Assembly: GCF_048771995.1 (NCBI RefSeq)
Contig: NC_133028.1
Location: forward strand, 1,394,001-1,458,000
Length of the DNA stretch: 64,000 nucleotides
Direction of reading: 5' to 3'
Source of the DNA: Taeniopygia guttata
Taxonomy: Eukaryota > Chordata > Aves > Passeriformes > Estrildidae
The position numbers and the translations under genes were made by a program. The notes beneath the pieces are model-generated. The model was given only the letters and a program-made list of their open reading frames with translations. It did no database searches and was not told the origin of the DNA. Shown piece by piece: positions 21,236-31,044 of the stretch (positions within the stretch are counted from its first letter, which is position 1; each line of letters opens with the position of its first letter).

Positions 21236-21803
21236 CTCCTCTCCATGGACATCCCAAAATTTCAACTGGGCCCTTCCGCACCTGCCAAGGTTGGGCTCAG
21301 CCCAGTTCCTGGGCCAGGATTTGGATAAGATTCCCATGGGACACAGCTTTGCTGGGATGGGTTTTATGGGATCTCGGCCCATCCCACTGCGTGAATTCCC
21401 AGGATCCACCGGAGCTTTTTTTGGGAGCTGCTGTCCCAAGCCCATCCCAGCCATTCCCTCATCCCATACCATTTTTATGGGAATGGCTGCATCCCATGTG
21501 CGGGGCAGGCATTGCCCTGTTCCCGACACATCCCAGCCGGATGAACGAAGGGAGCGGGAATTTTCCGCCTCGGGAATGTCGGGAGCAGCTGGGCCTCGTT
21601 ACGGATCCGGCGCTGTCTGGTTTGAGTTCACACCTTGGGAATTGGGCCTGGCTCGGCTCTCACCTCATCAGACGGGCTGGGATCGGATTCCTGCCGGCCT
21701 GGAAAAAACCTGGGAATTGGAGAAGGGTTTTATGGGAATTCTGTGCTCTGGGAATGGCTTTAAAGGGAAAGAGGGCAGGGATAGATGGGATTTTGGGAAT
21801 GAG
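21236..21803. other. Unique stretch with CpG-rich patch
   Basis: At about 21521-21680 the sequence is CpG-dense (GGATGAACGAAGGGAGCGGG, TCGGGAGCAG, CTCGTTACGGATCCGGCGCTG) and less wordy than its surroundings. It could be a small unmethylated island or a conserved element. No exon could be assigned. Plus-strand frames run through it only because they continue from the CR1. Confidence 0.45.
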
Positions 21804-22278
21804 AAGCTTTGACTGCCCCTGGATCCTTGGAAATGTTCAAGGCCAGGTTGGACATTGGGATTGGATCCACCTGGGACAGTGGGAGGTGTCCCTGCCCATG
21901 GATGGGGTGGAATGGGATGGGATTTAAGATCACTTCCCAACAAAACCATTTCAGGATTCTGGAGCTTTTTGGCTCTGGAGCCAGGCTGGGAATGCTGGTA
22001 ATGTTCCCCTGGAGAAGGGAAAATTCCAGGGAATGCTCAGAGTCCCTGGAGGGGCTCCAGGAGAGCTGGAGAGGGACTGGGGACAAGGGACAGAGGGACA
22101 GGAGCCAGGGAATGGCTCCCACTGGGAAAGGGGAGCTTGGGCTGGGATCTTGGCAAGGAATTCCTGGCTGGGCTGGAATTCCCAGATTTGCTGTGGCTGC
22201 CCCTGGATCCCTGGCAGTGCCGAAGGCCAGGTTGGATCCAACTGGGACAGTGGGAGCTGTCCCTGCCCATGGATGTGA
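21804..22278 (+). mobile_element. Composite CR1 dimer (plus)
   Basis: Unit A starts near AGCTTTGACTGCCCCTGG, the counterpart of the AGCTGTGGCTGCCCC segment, and runs to AAACCATTTCAGGATTCTGG at 21951. Unit B follows at once and is short subtype. It ends after GTGGGAGCTGTCCCTGCCCATGG, lacking its final tail. Unit A is longer than in the 9.4-kb copy, as expected for variable 5' truncation of one composite transcript. Confidence 0.88.
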
Positions 22279-22781
22279 TCCCTGCTCATCCCAATGGAAA
22301 AAATCCATATTCCCTCTTTTGGCTGAGCCAGGAACCGTAAAATATGGATCCAATATTGGAACCTGTGCCACTCCACGCACCTCCAGCTCCTGATTTATTC
22401 CCAGGATCTAAGATTCCTTCCCATTCCAGAGATTCCCAGGCCTATCCTTGGAGCAATGTGACAGGACATAGGAGTGGCTCCAGGATTTTTCTCTCCCATT
22501 CCTTGGCAGATGGATCCCAAAGAAACGATTCCCAACTTGGACTGGGAGTGAGTTGAGATTCCAGCTGGAAACTTGGTTGAGTTGAGACTCCCAACTTTTC
22601 AAGCCAAGAGATTTCCAGCTCCAAGTGCCCTTGGAAAACTCTTTCTGGAAGGAAAAGGGACAGGGACCCTCCGGAAGTGACTCCGTGTTCTGCTTTTCCC
22701 TTGGAGGGTGGGGAATTAGCCAGGGACTGGTTTTTGGGATAATATGGATCTTGGAAAGGCAGGAGAGACATAGGCATGGAT
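22279..22781. other. Unique non-coding spacer
   Basis: No gene or repeat family recognised. The minus-strand frames 22408-23394 and 22442-23506 extend into it from the neighbouring minisatellite. Confidence 0.5.
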
Positions 22782-23660
22782 TTCCCTCCTCTTTTCCATG
22801 GATTTCCCTCCTCTTTTCCATGGATTTCCCTCCTCTTTTCCATGGATTTCCCTCCTCTTTTCCATGGATTTCCCTCCTCTTTTCCATGGATTTCCTTCCT
22901 CTTTTCCATGGATTTCCCTCCTCTTTTCCATGGATTTCCCTCCTCTTTTCCATGGTTTCCGCTCCTCCTTTCCCCTCCTCTTTTTGTGGTTTTCCTTCTT
23001 TTTTTCCATGGTTTTCCCTGCTCTTTTCCCTCCTTTCTTCCTTGGTTTTCCCTCTTCCTTTCCATGATTTTTCTTCCTCCTTTTCCCTCCTCTTTTCCAT
23101 GGATTTCCCTCCTCTTTTCCATGGTTTCCACTCCTCCTTTCCCCTCCTCTTTTCGTGGTTTTCCTTTTTTTTTTTTTCCATGGTTTTCCCTGCTCTTTTC
23201 CATGGTTTCTGCTCCTCCTTTCCCCTCCTCTTTTTGTGGTTTTCCTTCTTTTTTTCCATGGTTTTCCCTGCCCTTTTCCCTCCTCTCTTCCTTGGTTTTC
23301 CCTCTTTCTTTCCATGATTTTTCTTCCTCCTTTTCCCTCCTCTTTTCCATGGATTTCTCTCCTCTTTTCCATGGATTTCCCTCCTCTTTTCCATGGTTTC
23401 CGCTCCTCCTTTCCCCTCCTCTTTTCATGGTTTTCCTTCTTTTTTTCCATGGTTTTCCCTGCTCTTTTCCCTCCTCTCTTCCTTGGTTTTCCCTCTTCCT
23501 TTCCATGATTTTTCTTTCTCCTTTTCCCTCCTCTTTTCCATGGATTTCCCTCCTCCTTTTCCCTCCACTTTTCCATGGTTTTCCTTCTTCCTTTCCATGG
23601 TTTTCCCTCCTCCTTTTCCCTTTTCCTTTCCATGATTTTCCTATCTCCTTTCCATTTTTA
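22782..23660. repeat. Pyrimidine-rich minisatellite, 22-bp unit with higher-order units
   Basis: The first section (22785-22950) is eight or so copies of a 22-bp unit containing CCTCTTTTCCATGGATTTCC. After that, longer mixed units recur, each with TTTCCGCTCCTCC (or close variants at about 22961, 23130, 23211 and 23400), CTTTTTGTGGTTTTCC, TTCCTTGGTTTTCCC and TTTCCATGATTTTTCTTCC. Antisense frames are open for up to 354 codons of Lys/Glu/Gly-rich repeats, and sense frames give Phe/Ser/Pro-rich repeats. Both arise from lack of stops in a simple repeat. Confidence 0.95.
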
Positions 23661-23689
23661 AATTTTTTTTAATTTAATTTAATTTAATA

Positions 23690-24312
23690 TTTTTTAAAAT
23701 AATGTAAACCTGGTTTTTAATGATAAATGCTGTTTTTATCATGAAAAAAATGATTTTTAAGGATCACACCTGGGTTTTATCACGATAAACCCAGGTTTAA
23801 ATGATAAAATCTGGTTTTAATAATGATAAACACTGTTTTTATAATGATAAACCTGGTTTCTAATGTTGAGCCCTGGTTTTAATAAAGATAAACCTGGTTT
23901 GTAATGCTAAACCCCTGGTTTTAGTGATACAAACCTGTTTTTTTAATGATATAAACCTGTTTCTTTATAATGATGAACCTGGTTTTAAGCAATAAAACCT
24001 GGTTGTTATAAAAATAAACCTGGTTTTTAAAGATAAACCTGGTTTTAAATTATAAAATCTGGTTTCAATAATAATAAACCCTTGTTTTGATAATGACAAA
24101 ACAAAATTTTGTAACAATAAACCTGTTTTTTAAGCATGAACCTGGTTTTTAAGGTTAAATCCTGGAGTTTAGTGATATAAACCTTTTTTTTAATAATATA
24201 AACACAGATTTTAATGATAAACCCAGTTTTTATCAGGCTAAACCTGATTTTAAATGACAAAATCTGGTTTTAATGGTGATAAACCTGTTTTTTAATTATA
24301 AAGTGGAGTTTT
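23690..24312. repeat. AT-rich minisatellite of AAACCTGGTTT dyads
   Basis: A diverged array of roughly 19-35 bp units of the form TAATGATAAACCTGGTTTT. Each core AAACCTGGTTT is an 11-bp inverted repeat (AAACC, T, GGTTT), so the array presents about twenty small hairpin-capable dyads over 600 bp. Unit spacing is irregular. It begins immediately after the pyrimidine minisatellite and a short TTTAATTT run. Confidence 0.88.
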
Positions 24313-24369
24313 TAATAACTCCACCTCTCCAACTCTGCTCAACCTCCAGCTGGGATTGAAGGAAGAGGA

Positions 24370-24478
24370 ATCCCCAAATCCAAGGATTTTTAAGGTTGGA
24401 AAAGTCCTCTGGGATCCTCAAATCCCAGCCTGTCCTGGAGTGCCACTTCCAATCCCATTTCCAGGGATTTCAACCCTG
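24370..24478 (-). mobile_element. Older CR1-like 3' end (minus)
   Basis: AAGGATTTTTAAGGTTGGAA followed by AAGTCCTCTGGGATCCTCAA resembles the GGTTGGAAAAGACCTC(C/T)AAGATCATC start of another avian CR1 group in antisense. It continues to CATTTCCAGGGATTTCAAC. It is diverged, and the family call is from memory of the pattern. Confidence 0.5.
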
Positions 24479-25470
24479 CAGAGAATACTGGAAGGAATCC
24501 CAGGAACTGTTGTATATCCTGATAATTAACAGGGATAATTAACAGGGTAATTAAACCCATGGATTCCCGGCTCCTGGGAAAAGCAGGAATGTGTGGAAAA
24601 GCAGGGAAACCAGGGAAAGGGCAGATTAAACCCAGCTCCACTCAGGACTAAAGTCTGGCTTAGTCCAGGAAGCTAAATTAAATTACTTAAATTTTACTTA
24701 AATTAAATCTCAGATCATTCCAGCCTTTTATTCCCATCATCTTTTCCCTCTCCCTCAAAGATATGGGAAAATTCTGGAATTTTCTCCCCAGGCTCTGCCA
24801 TGTCCTTCCTGTTCCCGTCCTGGTTTCTCCCATGAAATGCTGGAATTCCAGAGGGTGCTGGATGCTGAAATTCCTCCCATCATGGGTCTCAAGGTGCTGT
24901 CACTGCCTCTGGAATCTGCCTCTGGAATCCTCTGGAATCTTCTCCCATCCAAGTCTGTGCCAGGCACAGGTGGAATTTCCATGGAATTTCCATGGGATTC
25001 CCATCCCACTTTTCAGGTAGGATTGGGATTTTATCCCATGCCAGTGCTGGAGAGGAGGGAAACTCATGGAAAAGGGGAAATCACAGAGATTAACAGGGAT
25101 GGGATGGGATTAGGAAGAGAAAAAGGATCCCAAAAAATTCCTCTAATGTGGTTTTCTAGGAATAAAAGTGCATCAGGGCTGGAAAAGCAGGAAAAGAGGG
25201 ACAGTGGGCTTTGTGTGTCTGGCCAAACACCAGGAGAAGGTGAAATAAGGCAGGGAAAAGTGGGATGAGTGGGAATGAGTGGGAGCAGAGCCTGGGGATT
25301 CCCTGGAATGTCTCCTGGGATGAGGAATCCAGTTGTCCAGGATCCAGGGAAATGAGAAAGGGAAGGAAATTATTAAAAAAACAGAAAATCCCTTCCTTAT
25401 TCTGAGGAAATGGTTCAGATTTCCAGGAGAGGTTTGGACTTTCCCTGGAATTGTTTTTCAAATAGAATTC
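24479..25470. other. Unique non-coding stretch
   Basis: Nothing recognised. A short AT-rich run of AATTAAATTACTTAAATTTTACTTAAATTAAATC lies at about 24673-24706 (interrupted AT words). Otherwise short-word DNA. Confidence 0.5.
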
Positions 25471-25975
25471 CATGGAATTATGGAATGGTTTGGGTGGGAA
25501 GGGACCTTAAATCCCATCCGATTCCATGGGCAGGAACACCTCCCACTGTCCCAGGTGGATCCAAGACCCTGGCCTTGGATATTCCCAGGGATCCAGGGGC
25601 AGCCACAGCAAATCTGGGAATTCCAGCCCAGCCAGGAATTCCTTGCCAAGATCCCAGCCCAAGCTCCCCTTTCCCAGTGGGAGCCATTCCCTGGGTTCTG
25701 TCCCTCTGTCCCTTGTCCCCAGTCCCTCTCCAGCTCTCCTGGAGCCCCTTCAGGAACTCAGGATTCCCTGGAATTTTCCCCTTCTCCAGGGGAACATTCC
25801 CAGTTTTCCTAGAGCAGAGAGGCTCCAAAGTCCTGGAATGGTTTGGTTTGGGAGGGACCCTAAATTCCATCCCGTTCCCACCCCATCCATGGGCAGAGAC
25901 ACCTCCCACTATCCCAGGTTGCTCCAACCTATCCATGGACAATTCCCAGGATGGAGAACCCACAATTTCTCCCGG
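25471..25975 (-). mobile_element. Composite CR1 dimer (minus)
   Basis: Antisense unit B begins CATGGAATTATGGAATGGTT with the full tail, then the conserved body (short subtype), and ends CAGTTTTCCTAGAGCAGAGAG. The junction GGCTCCAAAGTCCTGGAATGG at 25821-25841 leads into a second tail, GGTTTGGGAGGGACCCTAAA, and unit A, which ends near TGGAGAACCCACAATTTCTC. Unit A's GGTTGCTCCAACC matches the older avian CR1 form GGTTGCTCCAAGCC, so A and B are not identical lineages in every copy. Confidence 0.9.
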
Positions 25976-26612
25976 TAACAAACACTGAGCCAGCCGGGAT
26001 GAGCCAAACCCACACAGATCCCCAAACTCCCGCCTTTCCCAAGAAACTTTGGGAAAGAAGACCAAGAATTCTTTAAACTTCTCCAACTCAGAGCTGCTTC
26101 GGGGTTATTTTCCCTTTTTTCCCTGAATTTTCATGCAGAGCCGCCGCTGCCGTAAATCCAAGCTCGGAGTGGCAGAGCCGTAAAATATTTTGATGAAACG
26201 CCATCCCAGAAATCCGATTTATCCCGATGATTTGTGGAGCCTGACGATACCAACCCTTCGGAGCGCAGTAAAATTCCGGGGGATGCCGGGATTTACGGCT
26301 CTCTCCATTGCTGGGGTTGTTAAGAATGTTCCGGGAGGCTGGAGCGGAATATTCCAGGGACACGGATAATATTCCAGGGAAAGGGGAGGGATGAGGAGTT
26401 TCTTAATTATGGGAAGAGCAAAGGGAACTTGGGAATGTTCACAGGAAGATATTAAAGTTTTCCATTTTTAAGAAGCTCACAGAGCCCAAGGAGTTACTCA
26501 GTGTGGCTGAATTTTGGGAATTGTTTTTTCCTGGATTTTTAGATATTTGAGATGGGTTGAGAAGTCAGGAATGCAAAAGGGGATTGAATATTCCCTAAAA
26601 AGAGGGATGGAT
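25976..26612. other. Unique stretch containing a complex CpG-rich patch
   Basis: Positions 26130-26345 stand out from the wordy background and are listed separately. The flanks hold nothing recognisable. Confidence 0.5.
26130..26345. other. Complex CpG-bearing patch with three GCCGTAAA motifs
   Basis: GCCGTAAATCC at 26149-26159 is the exact inverse of GGATTTACGGC at 26289-26299, and GCCGTAAA recurs at 26177-26184. The patch has many CpG dinucleotides and little of the GGAATTCC texture. The antisense frame 26088-26363 (91 codons) spans it and has balanced composition, but I recognise no family and no convincing splice sites. A conserved non-coding element is the more likely explanation. Confidence 0.4.
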
Positions 26613-26794
26613 GGGATCTTGGCAAGGAATTCCTGGCTGGGAGGGTGGGGAGGGGCTGGGCTGGAATTCCCAGATTTGCTGTGGCTGCCCCTGGATCCTG
26701 GGAATGTCCAAGGAAAGGTTGGATCCACCTGGGATAGTGGGAGCTGTCCCAGGGTTGGAATGGGATGAGCTTTCCCACCCAAAGCAGTGATTCT
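26613..26794 (+). mobile_element. CR1 LINE 3' end (plus), long subtype with G-quadruplex insert
   Basis: Starts GGGATCTTGGCAAGGAATTC and carries the insert GGGAGGGTGGGGAGGGG at 26639-26655. It then has GGCTGCCCCTGGATCCTGGG, GGATCCACCTGGGATAGTGG and a degenerate tail, ACCCAAAGCAGTGATTCT. It is 5'-truncated inside the body. A segment around CCATGG in the 3' part is shortened. Confidence 0.88.
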
Positions 26795-26908
26795 ATTATA
26801 ATTATTGTTGTTACTATTAATTAATATCCTAATTCATTAATAGATCAATTAATATAATTATATATGAATTAAATAATAACAGTATGAATAATAATAATAA
26901 TAATAAAT
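26795..26908. repeat. AT-rich tract ending in (AAT)n
   Basis: Directly at the CR1 3' end lies an AT-rich tract of TATAATTATTG, TAATTAATATCC and AATATAATTATATATG words, ending in about six copies of AAT. It may be a degenerated tail expansion. Confidence 0.8.
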
Positions 26909-26997
26909 GAGCAATTCTGGGAATTTTTCAACATGGAATCTCCCTGCATTCCAAGTATGCAGTGCCAGTCACTCCAAGCACCTTCCTAATATTCCAG

Positions 26998-27205
26998 AGA
27001 GGAAAAAGGAAGGAAAAAGGAAGGAAAAAGGAAGGAAAAAGGAAGGAAAAAGGAAGGAAAAAGGAAGGAAAAAGGAAATAAAAAGGAAGGAAAAAGGAAG
27101 GTGGGGAAAAGGAAAAAGAAAGGAAAAAACAGGAAAAATAAAGGGGGGAAAAAAGGGAAAAGAAAGGGAAAAGAAAAGGAAAAAGAAAGGAAACAAAGAA
27201 AGGCT
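26998..27205. repeat. 11-bp GGAAGGAAAAA minisatellite passing into a polypurine tract
   Basis: From about 27000 to 27110, eight to ten copies of the 11-bp unit GGAAAAAGGAA, with one ATA interruption. Then irregular purine sequence continues to about 27205. The antisense frames give F/L/S-rich peptides that look membrane-like but are repeat artefacts. Confidence 0.93.
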
Positions 27206-28084
27206 GGAAGTGTTTTCCTACCTCCCCTACAAAGGGAACGGGTGAACACTTCCCAAGCATTGGGAATTTATGGATCTGGGAACACCCACAGGGGCTGAGT
27301 GGGAAAAATCCTCTCCAGAGGAATTTGGGTATGTTCAGTGGAGGAGCAGCTCCTGTTTAAATCCAGAGCAGGAGGAGGAGGAGGATCCATGAAAATTCCA
27401 ACTCCCTCCAGGGTATTTCCCACATCCAAAGCCCGTCCCGGCATTCAGGAGTGGAACTTTTCCCACTTGCTCTTAATTTATGGCTCGGGGCTGATCCCGG
27501 AATTCCTGGAAGGAGGGGTTGGGATGATTTACTCCCGGGAAGTAGCCGCAGGCTGGCGCTGAGAGCTTTTATCCCGTTACAGGTGAGAAGTGTCCAAGGC
27601 CATCATTTTTCCAAGGATTATGGCTCTCCTCAAAACATTCCAAGCGTTTTATGTGGGAATTCCGGCCTGCGGCTGACTGACAGCTCCACAAGCTCCGGAT
27701 CCCGGGAAAACAGAGATCCCACACCAGGATCTCTCCCAAGGAGGGAATTTTGTGGCTGTTATTCCCAAATGTATCTAGCTCTTCAACCCCCAGCCTCAGG
27801 AATTTTTCCCATGGAAGAAACCCAGCAAATCAGGAATTCCAATTCCATGGGAGTGAAGCAGACACAAGACTGATGGGGTTTTTTTCCTTAAAAAGCTTTC
27901 CAGAGTTCCCTCACTGGGAGAAACCCCAAGATTTAGAAGTGCCCAAGATTTATATCGGGATAAAAATGAGAATTCCCATCCTAATCATGTTCTCGTGTGG
28001 ATAATTTGGGATTAATGACTCTGGTAAATGGTGTTTATTCCATGGAATATCCTTTAAAACTTTGCTTGGGACAAAGCAAGGAGA
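27206..28084. other. Unique non-coding stretch, partly complex
   Basis: The part 27520-27700 is less repetitive (AGTAGCCGCAGGCTGGCGCTG, CGTTACAGGTGAGAAG, GCGGCTGACTGACAGCTCC). It contains the word TTACAG/GTGAGAAG, which resembles an acceptor followed by a donor but without an exon between. No gene is called. The rest is ordinary low-complexity DNA. Confidence 0.45.
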
Positions 28085-28140
28085 AGCTTTAAGGTCCCTT
28101 CCAAGCCAAACTATTCCCTGATTTCTGATTCCAATGTTCC
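28085..28140 (+). mobile_element. CR1 LINE 3' tail remnant (plus)
   Basis: AGCTTTAAGGTCCCTTCC, then AAGCCAAACTATTCCCTGAT and a degenerate ATTCC tail. Only the last 55 bp are left. Confidence 0.75.
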
Positions 28141-28245
28141 ATGAAACCTGATGATTTTTTCCAGGGATCGAGGGTGGTGCCAAAGCTGGAGCGGGATGGG
28201 AATGATTTCACCAAAATTCTTTAGAAATAAAGTAAAATTAAAGGA

Positions 28246-28345
28246 TGGAATAATGGAATGCTTTGGGTGGGAAGGGACCTTAAATTCCACCCCATTCCAT
28301 GGGCAGGGACACCTCCCACTGTCCCAGGTGGGTCCCAGGCCGGCT
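28246..28345 (-). mobile_element. CR1 LINE 3' tail (minus)
   Basis: TGGAATAATGGAATGCTTTG, GGTGGGAAGGGACCTTAAAT, CCATGGGCAGGGACACCTCC, then CACTGTCCCAGGTGGGTCCC. The copy is truncated after about 100 bp. Confidence 0.85.
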
Positions 28346-29196
28346 GTGAATCCCTGGAATCCAGCTGTTCACTCCCTGGATGCACTTGGAAGAGGAGCAC
28401 GGATCCAGCTGAAACTCCTGCAAAAAGATTGGAAAAGTCACAGATTTTTTTACCCACACCTGGATTCCTGAATGTCTGGGATGTGAGGGATCCCGAAATT
28501 CTGGGAATGTGGCAGCCATGAGTGGGATGGGAACAGGGAAATTAGAATGGAATATTCCATCATGGAAGAGAACAGGTTTTGTTAAATCCCTGTGGTGCCA
28601 GGGAGATCTTGGAATGCTGATGGGAATGGGGAAGGTGGGAAAGGTGAGAAAGGGGAATCATCACATTCCCAAATGGAACCACCAACCCAATCCAAGGGTT
28701 TGTGACAGATAAATACAGGAATTCAGGAACTACTCCCAATTTTAGCCACATCCCTGGAGTGTGAGGGTCTGAAATCCAGCAGGGTCTGGTGTATCCAGGC
28801 AGGAAAAATTCCCCCTTCTCCTGAGGATCCTGCAGACAGGGATGTGGGATTGAACTGCTCCATGAATTTAAGTCGTTCCAGCCCTCATTCCCTAATGAGA
28901 CAAGGCGGGTTGGGATTTAATGGGGAACAGGCAAACGCATGGGGAACCCTCAGGATCGCCCAGGACGAACGGGATGAGGGCCTGGAAAGGGCTTGGGAAA
29001 GGGAAGGGTGGGAAGCAGGAGGGAAAATCCCATCCTTTGCCAGGCGGGGTGTCAGGGTGGGAAATGAGCGGGAAAAGTGGAGTTTTCTGTTTAATTGGCT
29101 CGTCTGGGGAACAGGCTGGGGAAAATCCCGGGATTGCGTTTAACAGGGGGTGGGTAGGTGTGGGATCCATGGGAGAAGAGCGGGATCTGGGCACAT
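28346..29196. other. Unique non-coding stretch
   Basis: No gene recognised. Slightly CpG-richer around 28940-29140 (GGATCGCCCAGGACGAACGG), without exon structure that I can support. Confidence 0.5.
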
Positions 29197-29738
29197 TCCT
29201 GATCCATGGAATAGCAGGATCTGTGCCTATCCCTGATCCAGGGAATAGCAGGATCTGTGCCCATCCCTGATCCATGGAATAGCAGGATCTCTGCCTATCC
29301 CTGATACAGGAATAGCAGGATCTCTGCCCATCCCTGATCCAGGGAATAGCAGGATCTGTGCCTATCCCTGATCCTGGAATAACAGGATCTCTGCCCATCC
29401 CTGATCCAGGGAATAGCAGGATCTGTGTCCATCCCTGATCCAGGGAATAGCAGGATCTCTGCCCATCCCTGATCCAGGGAATAGCAGGATCTGTGTTCAT
29501 CCCTGATCCATGGAATAGCAGGATCTCTGCCCATCCCTGATCCAGGGAATAACAGGATCTGTGCCTATCCCTGATCCTGGAATAGCAGGATCTGTGCCTA
29601 TCCCTGATACAGGAATAGCAGGATCTGTGTCCATCCCTGATCCATGAATTAGAAGGATCTCTGTCCATCCCTGATCCAGGGAATAGCAGGATCTCTGCCT
29701 ATCCCTGATCCATGGAAAAACAGGATCTGTGCAGCTGA
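29197..29738. repeat. 34-bp minisatellite, about 16 copies
   Basis: Unit of 33-34 bp containing CCTGATCCAGGGAATAGCAG and GATCTGTGCC(C/T)ATC. Starts at 29199, 29233, 29267, 29301 and 29334 show the period, and the array continues to 29738. Variants alternate between CCATGG and CCAGGG and between CTGTG and CTCTG. Because 34 is not a multiple of three, the reading frame shifts each unit, so the antisense 258-codon frame cycles through three peptide versions and is an artefact. Confidence 0.95.
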
Positions 29739-30478
29739 GTGGGACAGAGGGACAAAATTCCCACCTTTCCTGCTGCCCACGCCACGGGATCATCCCAGGA
29801 CTCGGGCCGTGAATTCCCATGGCTGTGTCGTGCCATCAATCCCGTGATTAAAATTCCCCCTTTTCCAGCTCCGAATGTGTCAGCGCGAGGCGGCCCCGCG
29901 GGATTCGGGATTTACGAGGTGTCGAAAACCTCCTGGTTCCCATTGTCCGGATAATCCATAAAATGCTCCGGCACTCCAAGGGAATTTTGCAGCCTGTCCA
30001 TATTCCTGCAGGCCAGATGCTTCCCGAGGAATCAAAGGGCTGTAGGAAGACACGGAATTTTTTTTTCTGGATGGGGTTGAAGTGTCTGGGATGTTGTTTG
30101 GATAAAAATGGCGAGGAAAAGAAAGGATTTTATAAATGCTTGAAAATAAATTCTTAAAGATAGGAAGTTATTTCATCCGAGCAGTTGAAATTACCCAGTT
30201 TTTTAAGGATTTTGGAATTTCAGGTGCTTGAGATGTGGATTCAGGTGTTGAAAATGTGGGAATAAAAAGGGAAAATTCCAATTTTACTGCAAGGAAAGGG
30301 AATTCTTTGTTCAGCCACCACCAGCCCAGGATGATCCAGCTGGGTCTGAACTTCTCCTAGGATTTTCCTCTAAAATGAAGGATCTCAAATGTGTCCAGCT
30401 GGGAAAACCACCGCCAATCCAGGTACAACATCCCAGTGGGTCCTGCTTCTCCAGTGAACTTTCCAGAATTGTAATAAT
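29739..30478. other. Unique stretch with a small CpG cluster
   Basis: At 29880-29925 (CAGCGCGAGGCGGCCCCGCG and following) there are eight CpGs in about 50 bp, exceptional for this window. No gene or promoter element is otherwise visible. A T-run lies at 30058-30066. Confidence 0.5.
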
Positions 30479-31044
30479 CATGGAATGGTTTGGGTTGGAA
30501 GGGATTTTAAAGATCATCCAATCCCACCCCATCCATGGGCAGAGACACCTCCCACTATCCCAGGTGTATCCAACCCCAGTGTCCAGCCTGGGCTTGGACA
30601 TTCCCAGGGATCCAGGGGCAGCCACAGCAAATCTGGGAATTCCAGCCCAGCCAGGAATTCCTTGCCAAGATCCCAGCCCAAGCTCCCCTTTCCCACTGGG
30701 AGCCATTCCCTGGCTCCTGTCCCTCTGTCCCTTGTCCCCAGTCCCTCTCCAGCTCTCCTGGAGCCCCTTCAGGGACTTTGAGCATTCCCCGGATTTTTCC
30801 CTTCTCCAGGGGAACATTCCCAGTTTTCCCAGAGCAGAGGGGCTCCAGAATCTTGGAACGGTTTGGAATCCCATTCCCACCCCTTCCATAGTCAGGGATA
30901 TTTTTCCCATCCCAGTTTTTTCCAAATCCCATCCAACCTGGCCTTGGACACTTCCAGGGATCCAGGGGCAGCCACAGCAGATCTGGGAATTCCAGCCCAG
31001 CCCCTTCCCACCCTCCCAGCCAGGAATTCCTTGCCAAGATCCCA
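30479..31044 (-). mobile_element. Longest composite CR1 dimer (minus): two body-bearing units in tandem
   Basis: Antisense unit B (30479-30850) has a full tail and short-subtype body. The junction GGCTCCAGAATCTTGGAACGG (30841-30861) leads into unit A, which keeps not only a tail but also GGCAGCCACAGCAGATCTGG, the C-rich strand of the G-quadruplex insert (31001-31017) and CAGGAATTCCTTGCCAAGAT, ending at 31044. Here both units of the dimer are clearly the same CR1 3' body, in two different subtypes. Confidence 0.92.

Noticed and set aside
20956..21927. 323-codon plus frame
   Set aside because: Starts in antisense CR1 (recurring EFQPSQEFLAKIPAQAPLS peptide seen in many CR1 copies) and continues by chance through a CpG patch into the next CR1.
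27560..27595. Acceptor-like TTACAG adjoining donor-like GTGAGAAG as a splice pair
   Set aside because: The two words touch, leaving no exon between them, and no flanking exon could be identified.
28892..29668. 258-codon minus frame with repeated RSCYS and DPAIPW motifs; also a CRISPR-like look
   Set aside because: It is the 34-bp minisatellite. Units are directly adjacent with no unique spacers, so it is not a CRISPR array, and the 34-bp period shifts frame each unit.
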